Part shown: piece by piece, positions 50,460 through 58,801 of the stretch
Layout of the letters: each line of letters starts with the position of its first letter
Position numbering within the stretch: position 1 is the first letter of the stretch
Assembly: GCF_000212415.1 (NCBI RefSeq)
Contig: NC_015500.1
Span: forward strand, 2,976,001 to 3,040,000
Origin: Treponema brennaborense DSM 12168
GTDB lineage: Bacteria > Spirochaetota > Spirochaetia > Treponematales > Treponemataceae
DNA: 64,000 bases
Direction of reading: 5' to 3'
Notes under the pieces: generated by a model
Databases searched by the model: none
What the model was told of the DNA's origin: nothing
Seen by the model: the letters and a program-made list of their open reading frames with translations, nothing else
Made by a program: the position numbers and the translations under genes

Positions 50460-50539
50460 TACTTACGCTCCTTATAATTAAAATTATATAAATTCATAGG
50501 ATTTTCTGAATAAATACTATTACTTAAAATCAGTTTATC

Positions 50540-50979
50540 ACACCTTTTCCTTTTTTCCAATTTTTTTCTGTTTTACGAAGGCGCGAGGGATCGAAGCGGA
50601 AATGAGCGGACGCGGCGTAAACGGTAAACAGCGAATGCCGAATGCCGGCAATTTTCTGCAGCGGTGGGCGGAAAGGGGCGCCGATGCAAATGCGACGCGT
50701 ACGGGAATTACAGCGGAGAGCCCGACCCGAGCGGCTCGGCCGGAAAGGGAAACGGAACGCGGTAATTCGCAGCGCCGGACGTATGAGGAAATGCAAAAAG
50801 GCAAAAGTACAGCAGAACACAATGATGGGAATCTTCCAGCCGGGAGCGGAGGGGCGCGCCCGAAAAAAAACGAATCACCGACAGAACATGACACACCGCT
50901 GTCATGTTTCGGTGCGTATACTAGTTTAAAAAAGCAGGCCGAAAGGTGATACTTTCGTTTGACTTTTACGGAGGTTTCC
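50540..50979. other. Gene-free stretch of about 440 bases
   Basis: Open frames on both strands here lack RBS and family-like composition. Only the palindrome at 50885-50908 stands out. It marks the border from the AT-rich cassette-like patch back to GC-rich sequence. Confidence 0.45.
50885..50908. promoter_or_regulatory. Palindromic operator upstream of the DUF3795/GyrI genes
   Basis: AACATGACA-caccgc-TGTCATGTT, perfect 9-base arms, 71 bases before the DUF3795 ATG. Probably a dimeric repressor or activator site. No linked regulator gene. Confidence 0.5.
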
Positions 50980-51240
50980 ATGATAGAATCAAGATGCGGT
51001 ATCCGTTGCAGTGAATGCGGATATAAGGAGCAAGTCCGCTGCGCAGGGTGCACGGCAATACGCAAGCCGTTCTGGGGCGAATCGTGCCCGGTAAAAACCT
51101 GCTGTGAACGAAAGCAGTTGGCGTACTGCGGAGAATGCGCCGAATTTCCGTGCGCACAATTGAACAGTTTCGCGTACGATGCGGAACAGGGCGACGGCGG
51201 CAAACGGATCGAACAATGTCGGATATGGAAAAACACATGA
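50980..51240 (+). CDS. DUF3795 cysteine-rich protein
   Basis: An 86-residue protein with the family cysteine pattern: CGIRCSECGYKEQVRCAGC, then WGESCPVKTCC and YCGECAEFPCAQL. About ten cysteines suggest a zinc or redox-responsive site. GGAGG precedes the ATG at 50980. DUF3795 genes often sit near effector-binding or GyrI-like genes, as here; the function is unknown. The next gene begins at or just after its stop. Confidence 0.88.
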   Translation: MIESRCGIRCSECGYKEQVRCAGCTAIRKPFWGESCPVKTCCERKQLAYCGECAEFPCAQLNSFAYDAEQGDGGKRIEQCRIWKNT

Positions 51241-51263
51241 GCGGTAAAAAAGGAACCTCCGGT

Positions 51264-51899
51264 ATGAAAATATACGAACCCGACGACAGTCTGAAAACAC
51301 TGTACACCAGTACCAAACGGAAACCGTTTTTCGTAACCGTTCCTCGAATGAATTGCATCGCTTTCAAGGGAGCCGGACATCCGTTTCAACTCGCCTGTAA
51401 AACGCTGTTCACCCTTTCGTACGAACTCAAATTCGGGATAGCCCGGAAAACGCTGGATACCGATTACGCCGTCAGTCCGATGGAAGTAAGCTGGTATCTG
51501 GACAAAAGTACGCCGCAGATTGCGTTTTCGTGGACTATGATGATCGTACAGCCGCCGTTCATCACGGCGGAACACGTACGGCGGGCAAAAATGATCGCGG
51601 CCGAAAAAGGAAAACGGATAGACGAATCGCGTGCGGAGTTTTCGGTAATCGAAGGCGGACGCTGCGTTCAGGCTTTTCATCGCGGCGACTACAACCGGAT
51701 GAACGAAACCCTCGGCACGATGATTGCATTCGCGCAGGCACACGGACTGCGGCACGAGCGGTATACGCACGACGTATATTTGAACGATTCGCGCAAAACG
51801 CGGACCGAAAATCTTAAAACGATCATGAGACTCGGCGTAACCGGCGACTGCAATCGGCAAACCGGCGGCTTTTGTCCACGCGAGCACGAATTTGCTTAG
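51264..51899 (+). CDS. GyrI-like small-molecule-binding protein (first copy)
   Basis: A 211-residue protein of the GyrI-like/SRPBCC-independent effector-binding family (as in SbmC and the BmrR ligand domain). Family pattern KPFFVTVPRMNCIAFKGAGHP, MEVSWYLDKSTPQIAFSWTM, and a C-terminal YTHDVYLNDSRKTRTENLKT. ATG 51264 has AAGGA nine bases upstream and matches the family start; ATG 51237, overlapping the DUF3795 stop by 4 bases, is the alternative. Such proteins bind amphipathic drugs; some hydrolyse cyclopropanoids. Tandem with the next gene. Confidence 0.85.
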   Translation: MKIYEPDDSLKTLYTSTKRKPFFVTVPRMNCIAFKGAGHPFQLACKTLFTLSYELKFGIARKTLDTDYAVSPMEVSWYLDKSTPQIAFSWTMMIVQPPFITAEHVRRAKMIAAEKGKRIDESRAEFSVIEGGRCVQAFHRGDYNRMNETLGTMIAFAQAHGLRHERYTHDVYLNDSRKTRTENLKTIMRLGVTGDCNRQTGGFCPREHEFA

Positions 51900-51928
51900 C
51901 GGGACGCCGCGTTCACAAGGAGACAGAT

Positions 51929-52561
51929 ATGGCATTCGATTTCAAGAAAGAGTACAAAGAATTTTATTTACCGCCGCGAAAACCGACGCTCGTCGAAATT
52001 CCGTCCATGAATTACGTTGCGGTGCGCGGTACCGGAGACCCGAACGATCCGGCGGGCGAATATCCTGAAGCGATCTCGCTGCTGTACGGCATCGCGTTTA
52101 CCCTCAAAATGAGTTACAAGGGGCCCCGGAAAATGGACGGTTATTTTGAATACGTCGTCCCGCCGCTGGAAGGATTTTGGTGGCAGGACGGAATTGCCGG
52201 CGTAGATTACGCGCATAAAGCGTCGTTCAACTGGATTTCGGTAATCCGTCTGCCGGACTTCGTCACACAGGACGATTTCGACTGGGCGTGCGGCGAAGCT
52301 TCGGCAAAAAAGAAAAAGGATTTTTCAAAGGCGTATTTTTTTACCTATGAAGAAGGTACGTGCGTACAATGTATGCATGTCGGGCCGTACGACGCGGAAC
52401 CGGAAACGGTCGCCGCAATGACGCGATTCGCCGCGGAAAACGGATACGTCACCGATATTACCGACTGCCGGTTTCACCACGAAATATACCTGTCCGACCC
52501 CCGAAAATGTTCGCCGGAAACACGGAAAACGGTCGTCAGGCATCCGGTAAAAAAACGCTGA
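51929..52561 (+). CDS. GyrI-like small-molecule-binding protein (second copy)
   Basis: A 210-residue paralogue of the preceding protein: KEYKEFYLPPRKPTLVEIPS start, RGTGDPNDPAG, PLEGFWWQDG, and C-terminal FHHEIYLSDPRKCSPETRKT. This copy keeps the GNPN-type loop (GTGDPND), which the first copy shortens. AAGGAGA precedes the ATG at 51929; 29-base gap. The two copies could form a heterodimer or bind different ligands. Confidence 0.88.
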   Translation: MAFDFKKEYKEFYLPPRKPTLVEIPSMNYVAVRGTGDPNDPAGEYPEAISLLYGIAFTLKMSYKGPRKMDGYFEYVVPPLEGFWWQDGIAGVDYAHKASFNWISVIRLPDFVTQDDFDWACGEASAKKKKDFSKAYFFTYEEGTCVQCMHVGPYDAEPETVAAMTRFAAENGYVTDITDCRFHHEIYLSDPRKCSPETRKTVVRHPVKKR

Positions 52562-52592
52562 AACGCGTGGCGTGCGGTGAACAGGCGGCACA

Positions 52593-52662
52593 GTACGCGG
52601 TCGCGGTCGTGGTACGTGGTACGCGGTCGTGGTCGTGGTCGTGGTACGTGGTCGCGGTACGC
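52593..52662 (+). repeat. Imperfect GGTCGT/GGTACG hexamer repeat
   Basis: About eleven units of a six-base motif (GGTCGT, GGTCGC, GGTACG) in the gap after the second GyrI-like gene. A likely length-variable microsatellite; no coding or terminator role visible. Confidence 0.85.
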
Positions 52663-52719
52663 TGAACGCCCGGTGTCGCATTATACCGAGCGTCCGGCAC
52701 CCGCACAGCGGTATTATTA

Positions 52720-52748
52720 TTTACAAACACCCTGACAGATGATATTCT
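52720..52748 (+). promoter_or_regulatory. Predicted promoter of the propeller-protein gene
   Basis: TTTACA (52720-52725), 17-base spacer, TATTCT (52743-52748), followed by a 34-base leader. Confidence 0.45.
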
Positions 52749-52788
52749 GTATAAACATCAAAACAGTCCAACAGTCAGGGAGTATCGT

Positions 52789-55425
52789 ATGAAAACCGGC
52801 AAAAAAAGATCCGTCATTGCAAAGATAGGAGGCGCCGTTCTTATCTTTTTTGCCGTCCTTCTCGCAGCGTTCTGCGTCTGGGCACTATATTGTGTACTGG
52901 ACACGTACGATCCCGTAAACGCGTTGCCGGAACCGTTCGCCGCGTACGTTCAGACCGACTCGATCCGGCAGGCGGCGGAACCGCTCCTCGACTTGCAGGC
53001 CGCCGACTTGGTTCTCGCGACGCCCGAATTTTCGGGATTCCGCGAATCGTTCATCAATCTGCGCGCGTCCGGCTTGCGCCGGAACTTTTTCGTTAAACGG
53101 ATTCTTTCCCGCAGGGTAGACGCGGCGCTTTACACCGAAAACGGCGCCGAACCTCGGTATATTGCCGTCATCAAAATGGATCTGCTCTCGACGCTCACCC
53201 GAATCTCCCATTTTGCCGCGCCGTTTCTGAACGTTCCCGGCCTCGTCTACGTCAGTTCCGCCTCTTATTCGGGATTTGAATACCGGACGGACGCCGGAAC
53301 GTTCTTCGTAAAACCGATGAAAAATCTGCTCGTCGTAACCACCGATCGCGAACTCCTGCAGCAAAGCCTTGCTTCGCTCGAAACGGGAACCGCGAACCGG
53401 CAGGCGCAAACCGTTCTGGAATCGCAAGCGGCAAATCCCATCCGCATAGCCGTAAACGCGGAGAATCTGTTCAATCTTTTTCCGCAGGACAATCCGCTGC
53501 TCGCAAAACTGCGCGCTTACATTCCGGCGGAAAGCTTCGGTACGGTGTCGTTCGGCATAACCGATGAAGAAATACGGCTGAACATTCAAGTGCCGTTCGC
53601 CAATCCCGAACCCGGCGATCCGTTCGAGCCGATTTTGACCACGCCGTCCGCACTGCCGGCCGTATTGCAGCGCCTGCCCGAATCGACGCAGTATTACACG
53701 CTGCTCAACGCCGGCACGCTTGAACAGATCAAAAACGCCGCCGTTCCTTTTTTGCCCGACGCACTGCGCTTCGACTCCCTGTGGAGCAACGCCGATTCGA
53801 TGTGCCGGTTCCTGTTTTCCATTCCGCTTGAACAGCTGATTTTCTCCTGGACGGGAAAAGAAATCGGCGTTCTCGGGCTTGAAGGCAAAAACGATCCGGT
53901 TTTCGTCCTCCAGATAAAGGACGAACAGCGGCGGCAGGAAATATTCAATACGTTTCTTTCTTCTATTATAATACAGAACGGAAACAGTCTGATTTACGAC
54001 GGCGTGCGTATTCCCTGTCTGCAAATTCCGCAATTCTTTCAAAACCTGTTGTCCGTGTTCGGCGTAAAATTACCCCGCCCGTATTACCTGATACAGGACG
54101 GATTCATTTATTTTTCGGAATCTCCGGAAAATCTTTCCGAAATATACACCGCACGCAGCAGAAACGCACACATCCTGAAAAATAAAAACTGGACGGACGT
54201 TTCGGCTTCCGCACCGACTGAAATTTCGGCGAGCCTTTTTTACGATCTGGAACGGAGCCTTCCGTTCTTTGCCCGCGGTAAATCGCTCCCGTCGGATATT
54301 TTCCGCCTGTACAACATCGGGCGTTGCGACGTCAATGTGAAAAACGGAATCATTGCGTGCAGCCTGACCGCGCAGGCCAAGCGGAATCCGGCGGGAACGC
54401 TCGTACACGGATATCCGATGCAGCTGGAGGGCGCTCCCGATCCGGCGCTCATTCTTACCGAATCGAAGGGCTCCTCCCGCGTCTATTGGATTGAAGACGG
54501 AACGAACGTTCAGCAGCTCGACACCAAGACGCTCCGCCGGACAACCTACGTGTTACCCGAAAAATCGTTCCTCGTAAAATCCGAAGCGGCCGGCAGCGAA
54601 GTATGGGCCGTAACCGCACAAGGCGCCGTGTACCTGCTCAACGGAGAACTGCAGCCCGTACCGGGATTTCCCGTTCTTACCGGAGAAACACCCAAAGCCG
54701 ACGGCAGCGTGCTGAACGGTTCGCTCGTATTCCCCGCCGCCGGAAATCTGCTGTGCAGCGTTTCACCTTCGGGAACGGTCGCAAAAATCGCCGTACCTGC
54801 GACGGGTTCGCTTATGTCGAAACCGACCGTACTCGGTGCACGCGCCGCTGTATACGCCAAAGGATTTACCGGCGAACTGTTCCATTTAAACGCAAACGGC
54901 GAACCGGCGCCCGGCGAACCGCTTAAAGTAAACGGTATCGCATTCGGGTCGCCCGCGCTGGCGGACATCGGCGGCGCGCAGTATACGGCGTTCGTCACGC
55001 AGGCGGGAACCTTTTATCTCTGGAAAAACGGAATCCCCGCCGACGGCTTTCCGATAAAGCTCGACGGCGTTTTCTACACGAACGTGCAGGCAGGCGGCCC
55101 GTATTTTTACGCGCTTTCAGCGGACGCAACCGTACACCGCGTCGACACGGGCGGCGGCGTACTGAGCGTTACCGTTCCGAACTACAAGGCGAAATCCGGA
55201 ACGCTCACCGTCACCGACTGCAACGACGACGGCACCGCCGAAGTTTTCGTCAGCCCGGACGGCAGCGTCGTTTACGGCTTTACCGCCGATCTGGAACTGC
55301 TCCCTTCGTTCCCCCGCCCCGGATGGGGACGACCGGTGTTTACCGACACTACCGGCGACAAAAAACGGGAAATGATCGTTTTGACCGCCGATAAAAAACT
55401 GACCGCATGGAAGATAGCACAATGA
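52789..55425 (+). CDS. Large membrane-anchored protein with C-terminal propeller-like repeats
   Basis: An 878-residue protein. One N-terminal TM helix (residues 10-38, GGAVLIFFAVLLAAFCVWALY) anchors it with the bulk outside. Residues about 45-540 resemble DUF3352-type proteins (FFVKPMKNLLVVTTDRELLQQ; VLQRLPESTQYYTLLNAG). From about 550 there are repeated short beta blocks with FG-GAP/PQQ-like elements (LTVTDCNDDGTAEVFVSPDG; FTDTTGDKKREMIVLTADKK), the latter with calcium-type DxNxDG spacing. Function unknown; likely envelope-associated. It is translationally coupled to the next lipoprotein gene (4-base overlap). Confidence 0.7.
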   Translation: MKTGKKRSVIAKIGGAVLIFFAVLLAAFCVWALYCVLDTYDPVNALPEPFAAYVQTDSIRQAAEPLLDLQAADLVLATPEFSGFRESFINLRASGLRRNFFVKRILSRRVDAALYTENGAEPRYIAVIKMDLLSTLTRISHFAAPFLNVPGLVYVSSASYSGFEYRTDAGTFFVKPMKNLLVVTTDRELLQQSLASLETGTANRQAQTVLESQAANPIRIAVNAENLFNLFPQDNPLLAKLRAYIPAESFGTVSFGITDEEIRLNIQVPFANPEPGDPFEPILTTPSALPAVLQRLPESTQYYTLLNAGTLEQIKNAAVPFLPDALRFDSLWSNADSMCRFLFSIPLEQLIFSWTGKEIGVLGLEGKNDPVFVLQIKDEQRRQEIFNTFLSSIIIQNGNSLIYDGVRIPCLQIPQFFQNLLSVFGVKLPRPYYLIQDGFIYFSESPENLSEIYTARSRNAHILKNKNWTDVSASAPTEISASLFYDLERSLPFFARGKSLPSDIFRLYNIGRCDVNVKNGIIACSLTAQAKRNPAGTLVHGYPMQLEGAPDPALILTESKGSSRVYWIEDGTNVQQLDTKTLRRTTYVLPEKSFLVKSEAAGSEVWAVTAQGAVYLLNGELQPVPGFPVLTGETPKADGSVLNGSLVFPAAGNLLCSVSPSGTVAKIAVPATGSLMSKPTVLGARAAVYAKGFTGELFHLNANGEPAPGEPLKVNGIAFGSPALADIGGAQYTAFVTQAGTFYLWKNGIPADGFPIKLDGVFYTNVQAGGPYFYALSADATVHRVDTGGGVLSVTVPNYKAKSGTLTVTDCNDDGTAEVFVSPDGSVVYGFTADLELLPSFPRPGWGRPVFTDTTGDKKREMIVLTADKKLTAWKIAQ

Positions 55426-56522
55426 ACGCACTGAAAAAATTTTTACCGGGAGCCGCCGCGGGAATGCTGATTTGCCTCTGCGTTTCCTGCGCCTCGATTC
55501 AACAAGACGTGTACGTTTCAAACCTCGATCCGCAGGATCGGCTGCCCGTAACGGAAATGGAACGTGAAATCATTCTGCAGGACGGCAGGCTGCTCGCCGC
55601 CGCCGGTACGCAGGAAGACGCAAGCGCCGTCATAGCCCGTATCGACGCGTTGCTGGCGAATCCGTCGCTCAGTGAAAACGCACGCGGCAGATTGTACGCG
55701 CTTAAAGGACGCGCGTTTCTTGCCGAAGGCAAAACGCAAGACGCCGCCAAGCAGCTTAAAGCCGCGCGGCAAATCAATCCCGGCGACCCGCAGGTTCTCA
55801 TTTTGGAATACCGGCTCGATCCGTCGATTCCGATCGAATCCCGGATGGAACTCAGCGACGACACCGCGCCGCTTGCAATCGAATCCGCCGTCGCGCGCTA
55901 TCGGGAAGGAAAGTATGCGGAAGCGGCGGCGGCGTTCGACGCAGCGTTCATCGCCCTCGATCAGGTTTACGCCGAAGCGTACGGACCGCTGCGCGATACG
56001 GCCTGGGCGCTCAAAGACATTCGTTCCGATAAAAACGTCAAACCGGACGCCTCGTACGCCACGCGCACCGAACTTTCCGCCGGAGAACTGGTTCAAGTCA
56101 TACACGATCATTCCGATTTATTTTTGAACGAAACCGGCGGCAAAAAAATGAGCACAAAAGAACTTTTCAGCCGTCTTTCGTCGCTGAATCTGTTCACGCC
56201 GGTTTCCGCCGGAACCGCCGCCGTCCGGCCGGTCGCTCAAGAACAAATCGTTACGCGCATCGTCTGCGCGCGTTTTTTGTGGAACCTGTACACCGTCCGT
56301 ACCGGAAAACGTGCCGCCGCCGCCGCGTATTCCCGCGCCTACCGCAATGACGCGCACAGTGAAAGTCCCGTCCCCGACGTTCCGCTTGATTCACCCGATT
56401 TCGACGCCGTTTTAGGCTGCGTCGAAAACGAAATCATGGAACTGCCCGACGGTATCCGGTTTTTTCCCGATCGGACGTTCAGCGCCGCGGAAGTCCTCGG
56501 TTGGATCAAAAACCTGAAATAA
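55422..56522 (+). CDS. TPR-like lipoprotein
   Basis: A 366-residue lipoprotein: lipobox LCVSC (Cys near 27), then helical repeats (residues 60-215) with alternating A/L/Y spacing typical of tetratricopeptide units (GRLYALKGRAFLAEGKTQDA; KYAEAAAAFDAAF). The ATG overlaps the previous stop (ATGA), so it works with the 878-residue protein, perhaps as an envelope assembly partner. The C-terminal third has no match I recognise. GC-rich codon use as in core genes. Confidence 0.75.
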   Translation: MNALKKFLPGAAAGMLICLCVSCASIQQDVYVSNLDPQDRLPVTEMEREIILQDGRLLAAAGTQEDASAVIARIDALLANPSLSENARGRLYALKGRAFLAEGKTQDAAKQLKAARQINPGDPQVLILEYRLDPSIPIESRMELSDDTAPLAIESAVARYREGKYAEAAAAFDAAFIALDQVYAEAYGPLRDTAWALKDIRSDKNVKPDASYATRTELSAGELVQVIHDHSDLFLNETGGKKMSTKELFSRLSSLNLFTPVSAGTAAVRPVAQEQIVTRIVCARFLWNLYTVRTGKRAAAAAYSRAYRNDAHSESPVPDVPLDSPDFDAVLGCVENEIMELPDGIRFFPDRTFSAAEVLGWIKNLK

Positions 56523-56686
56523 AACCGGCGTGTCACGCAGTGCGGAAAACAAGCCGCGCCGGTGACGCCGGCAACTTCCGCACTGAACGTTATGCCGATG
56601 TTTTCCAGCGTAAGGATGCGCATCGTCAGCATACCGGCAACTTCCGCACCGTACACTTTCGATTCCGCGTTATCGAATTTCAGCGA

Positions 56687-56715
56687 TTGAATAAATCGAC
56701 GGTACAAGTTATACT
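56687..56715 (+). promoter_or_regulatory. Promoter of the MacB/Lol-type operon
   Basis: TTGAAT (56687-56692), 17-base spacer, TATACT (56710-56715); predicted start near 56722, directly before the 16-base palindrome. Confidence 0.55.
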
Positions 56716-56724
56716 ATGCTAACT

Positions 56725-56740
56725 TTTATACGCGTATAAA
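56725..56740. promoter_or_regulatory. 16-base perfect palindrome, probable operator
   Basis: TTTATACGCGTATAAA at about +3 to +19 of the predicted transcript. Size and position fit a TetR-type repressor site. No TetR gene is in the window. Confidence 0.6.
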
Positions 56741-56771
56741 TTAAACATCGCATCGTAATTAAGGAGAGAAT

Positions 56772-57491
56772 GTGACCGAAATCGTAAAAATTCTCAGCGC
56801 CTGCAAAATCTATTCCATGGGAATACAAAAAAAGAATTCCCGCAGAAAATCAGTGGACTTGAGCGCGGAAGTTCACGCACTCAACGGAGTTTCCGCTGTC
56901 ATCGAAAAAGGCGAATTCACTGCAATCGCCGGTCCCTCCGGCAGCGGAAAGACAACGCTTTTAAATCTTATCGGCGGACTTGACTCAATCACATCGGGCG
57001 ATATTTTTGTTGACGGAAGCGGACTTGCCAAAATGAACAAAAAGCAGAAAACGCTTCTGCGCCGTGAAAAAATCGGATTCATCTTTCAAAGCTACAATCT
57101 GATTCCCGTTTTGAGCGCGCAGGAAAACGTGGAACTTGCCCTGCAGCTTTTAAATCGCTTTTCAAAAGAAGAAGTAAAAGAGCGCGCATGGTCCATTTTG
57201 AAAGAAGTCGGACTTGACGGAATGCAGGACAGAATCCCTTCCCGTTTGAGCGGCGGACAACAGCAGCGCATTTCAATTGCGCGCGCACTTGTAAAAGAGC
57301 CTGCCGTCATTCTTGCCGACGAGCCGACGGCAAACCTCGACTCAAAGAACAGTGCAATGATTCTTGACCTGATGAAAGAATTGAACGAAAAGCACAGCAT
57401 AACCTGTATTTTTTCGACCCATGATCAGCTTGTAATGCAAAATGTCCGCCGCATAATCCGCCTGAAAGACGGAATGTTGGACGAAAAATAA
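56772..57491 (+). CDS. ABC transporter ATP-binding protein (LolD/MacB type)
   Basis: A 239-residue ATPase: Walker A GPSGSGKTTLLNLIGGLD, signature LSGGQQQRISIARALV, Walker B VILADEPTANLDS. The layout and N-terminal strand (LNGVSAVIEKGEFTAIAGP) place it in the MacB/LolD group that drives mechanotransmission permeases rather than import. GTG start at 56772 with AAGGAGAG upstream. First gene of an operon with two FtsX-type permeases (gaps 14 and 18 bases), a LolA-like carrier and a barrel-like protein. Confidence 0.92.
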   Translation: MTEIVKILSACKIYSMGIQKKNSRRKSVDLSAEVHALNGVSAVIEKGEFTAIAGPSGSGKTTLLNLIGGLDSITSGDIFVDGSGLAKMNKKQKTLLRREKIGFIFQSYNLIPVLSAQENVELALQLLNRFSKEEVKERAWSILKEVGLDGMQDRIPSRLSGGQQQRISIARALVKEPAVILADEPTANLDSKNSAMILDLMKELNEKHSITCIFSTHDQLVMQNVRRIIRLKDGMLDEK

Positions 57492-57505
57492 ATCGGAGTA
57501 TAATT

Positions 57506-58783
57506 ATGATATTAAAAATGGCATGGAAAAATATATTCCGATATAAAAGGCGGACGCTGGTTACGGCAAGCGCAATTGCATTCGGCGTGCTTTTTACCGT
57601 TTTGTTCGACGCACTCATTTTCGGGATTTCAAACGAAAGCGAAATCAACATTCTTGAATATGAAACTCCGGGAGCAAAGCTGTTGGCAGACGGTTATTTT
57701 GAAGAAATCAAAAAGCTTCCGATGGACTATCTTATAGAAGAAAACGATTCGTCAAAAATCATCTCGTATCTTGAGTCAAAGAAACTTCCGTACACAAAAG
57801 AGATTCAGACAGAATGTGAAATCTACTTTAATGAAGACTATTTTGAAACGTCGGGAAGTATGGCAGGAATCGTAAGCGCGCTTGACTGCGAAAAAGCAAA
57901 GGACGTTTTTTCACTTCATGAAAGCATTGAGTCAGGCACATGGCTTAAAAAAGAAGCGGACGGAAGCGCCTGCACCGGTGCGGTTGTCGGAAGCTGGATG
58001 GCAGACGATATGAAAGCTCAGCCCGGCTACTTTATTACCGTTCAGTGTAAAGGGCGCGGCGGTTTTTCGCAGACAATCGACGTTCCGATTATAGGAATCA
58101 TTCACTGCCCCAACATGGCAATAAATTCCTCGTATATTTTTATGGACATCGACTATATCGACGAAATGCTTGCTATGGAAAAAGCCGTTACCGCAATAGA
58201 TGTAGGGCTTGGAGGCGGCGGACTTGCCGACAGGAATTTCAAGCGGTTTTCTGCTGAAATTAAAAAAACCGACCTTTTACACAACGGTCCGGAACTTAAA
58301 AGCTGGCGCGACATTCAGGCGGACATTCTTTCTGTTGACGATATGTATTCCTTATATTGCAATGTTATAATGGCATTTATGTTCATAATTGCCGCAGTCG
58401 GAATCAGCAACACAATGCTTATGAGCGTAATGGAACGGCGCAACGAAATTGCAATGCTTAAAGCAATGGGCTACAGTTCATTTTACGTAAAACGGCTTTT
58501 TATGTGGGAAGGCGTTTCTATCGGAATTGTAGGCTGTATTATAGGCTGCACCGTCGCCTGCCTTCTGAACATTCCGCTTTCTGCAAAAGGCATTGACTTT
58601 ACATCGACGCTTTCTACCGTGAGCTTCGGCTATCGGATTTCGGGACTTATAAAAAGCGGCTGGGACATTCCGGGATTTATCCGCGTAACGCTCGGTGCTT
58701 TACTTGTTGCGGGAGCCGCAGCCTTTATTCCGACAAATTCGATTTTAAAAAAAGAAGTTGCGGACATATTCAGAAAAAACTGA
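57506..58783 (+). CDS. FtsX/MacB-type ABC permease (first)
   Basis: A 425-residue permease: TM1 at about 18-40 (WKNIFRYKRRTLVTASAIAFG), a large periplasmic domain (45-280), then three TMs in the FtsX domain (FMFIIAAVGISNTMLMSVMERRNEIAMLKAMGYS). Such proteins extract or move lipoproteins or peptides out of the inner membrane. Pairs with the next gene, giving a LolCE-like heterodimer. Codon use and GC appear lower than in the flanking GC-rich genes. Confidence 0.9.
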   Translation: MILKMAWKNIFRYKRRTLVTASAIAFGVLFTVLFDALIFGISNESEINILEYETPGAKLLADGYFEEIKKLPMDYLIEENDSSKIISYLESKKLPYTKEIQTECEIYFNEDYFETSGSMAGIVSALDCEKAKDVFSLHESIESGTWLKKEADGSACTGAVVGSWMADDMKAQPGYFITVQCKGRGGFSQTIDVPIIGIIHCPNMAINSSYIFMDIDYIDEMLAMEKAVTAIDVGLGGGGLADRNFKRFSAEIKKTDLLHNGPELKSWRDIQADILSVDDMYSLYCNVIMAFMFIIAAVGISNTMLMSVMERRNEIAMLKAMGYSSFYVKRLFMWEGVSIGIVGCIIGCTVACLLNIPLSAKGIDFTSTLSTVSFGYRISGLIKSGWDIPGFIRVTLGALLVAGAAAFIPTNSILKKEVADIFRKN

Positions 58784-58801
58784 CGAATAAGGAACGGAAT
58801 T

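Noticed and set aside
50602-50949. 115-codon plus-strand open frame before the DUF3795 gene
   Set aside because: Arg/Gly/Ala-rich composition, no RBS, and overlaps the palindromic operator; treated as non-coding.
50538-51935. A 465-codon minus-strand open frame
   Set aside because: It lies antisense to the DUF3795 and GyrI-like genes, which have RBSs and family motifs; its own product is low-complexity with no match.
52593-52662. Hexamer repeat considered as a CRISPR or protein-binding array
   Set aside because: No unique spacers between units and no cas genes; it is a simple microsatellite.
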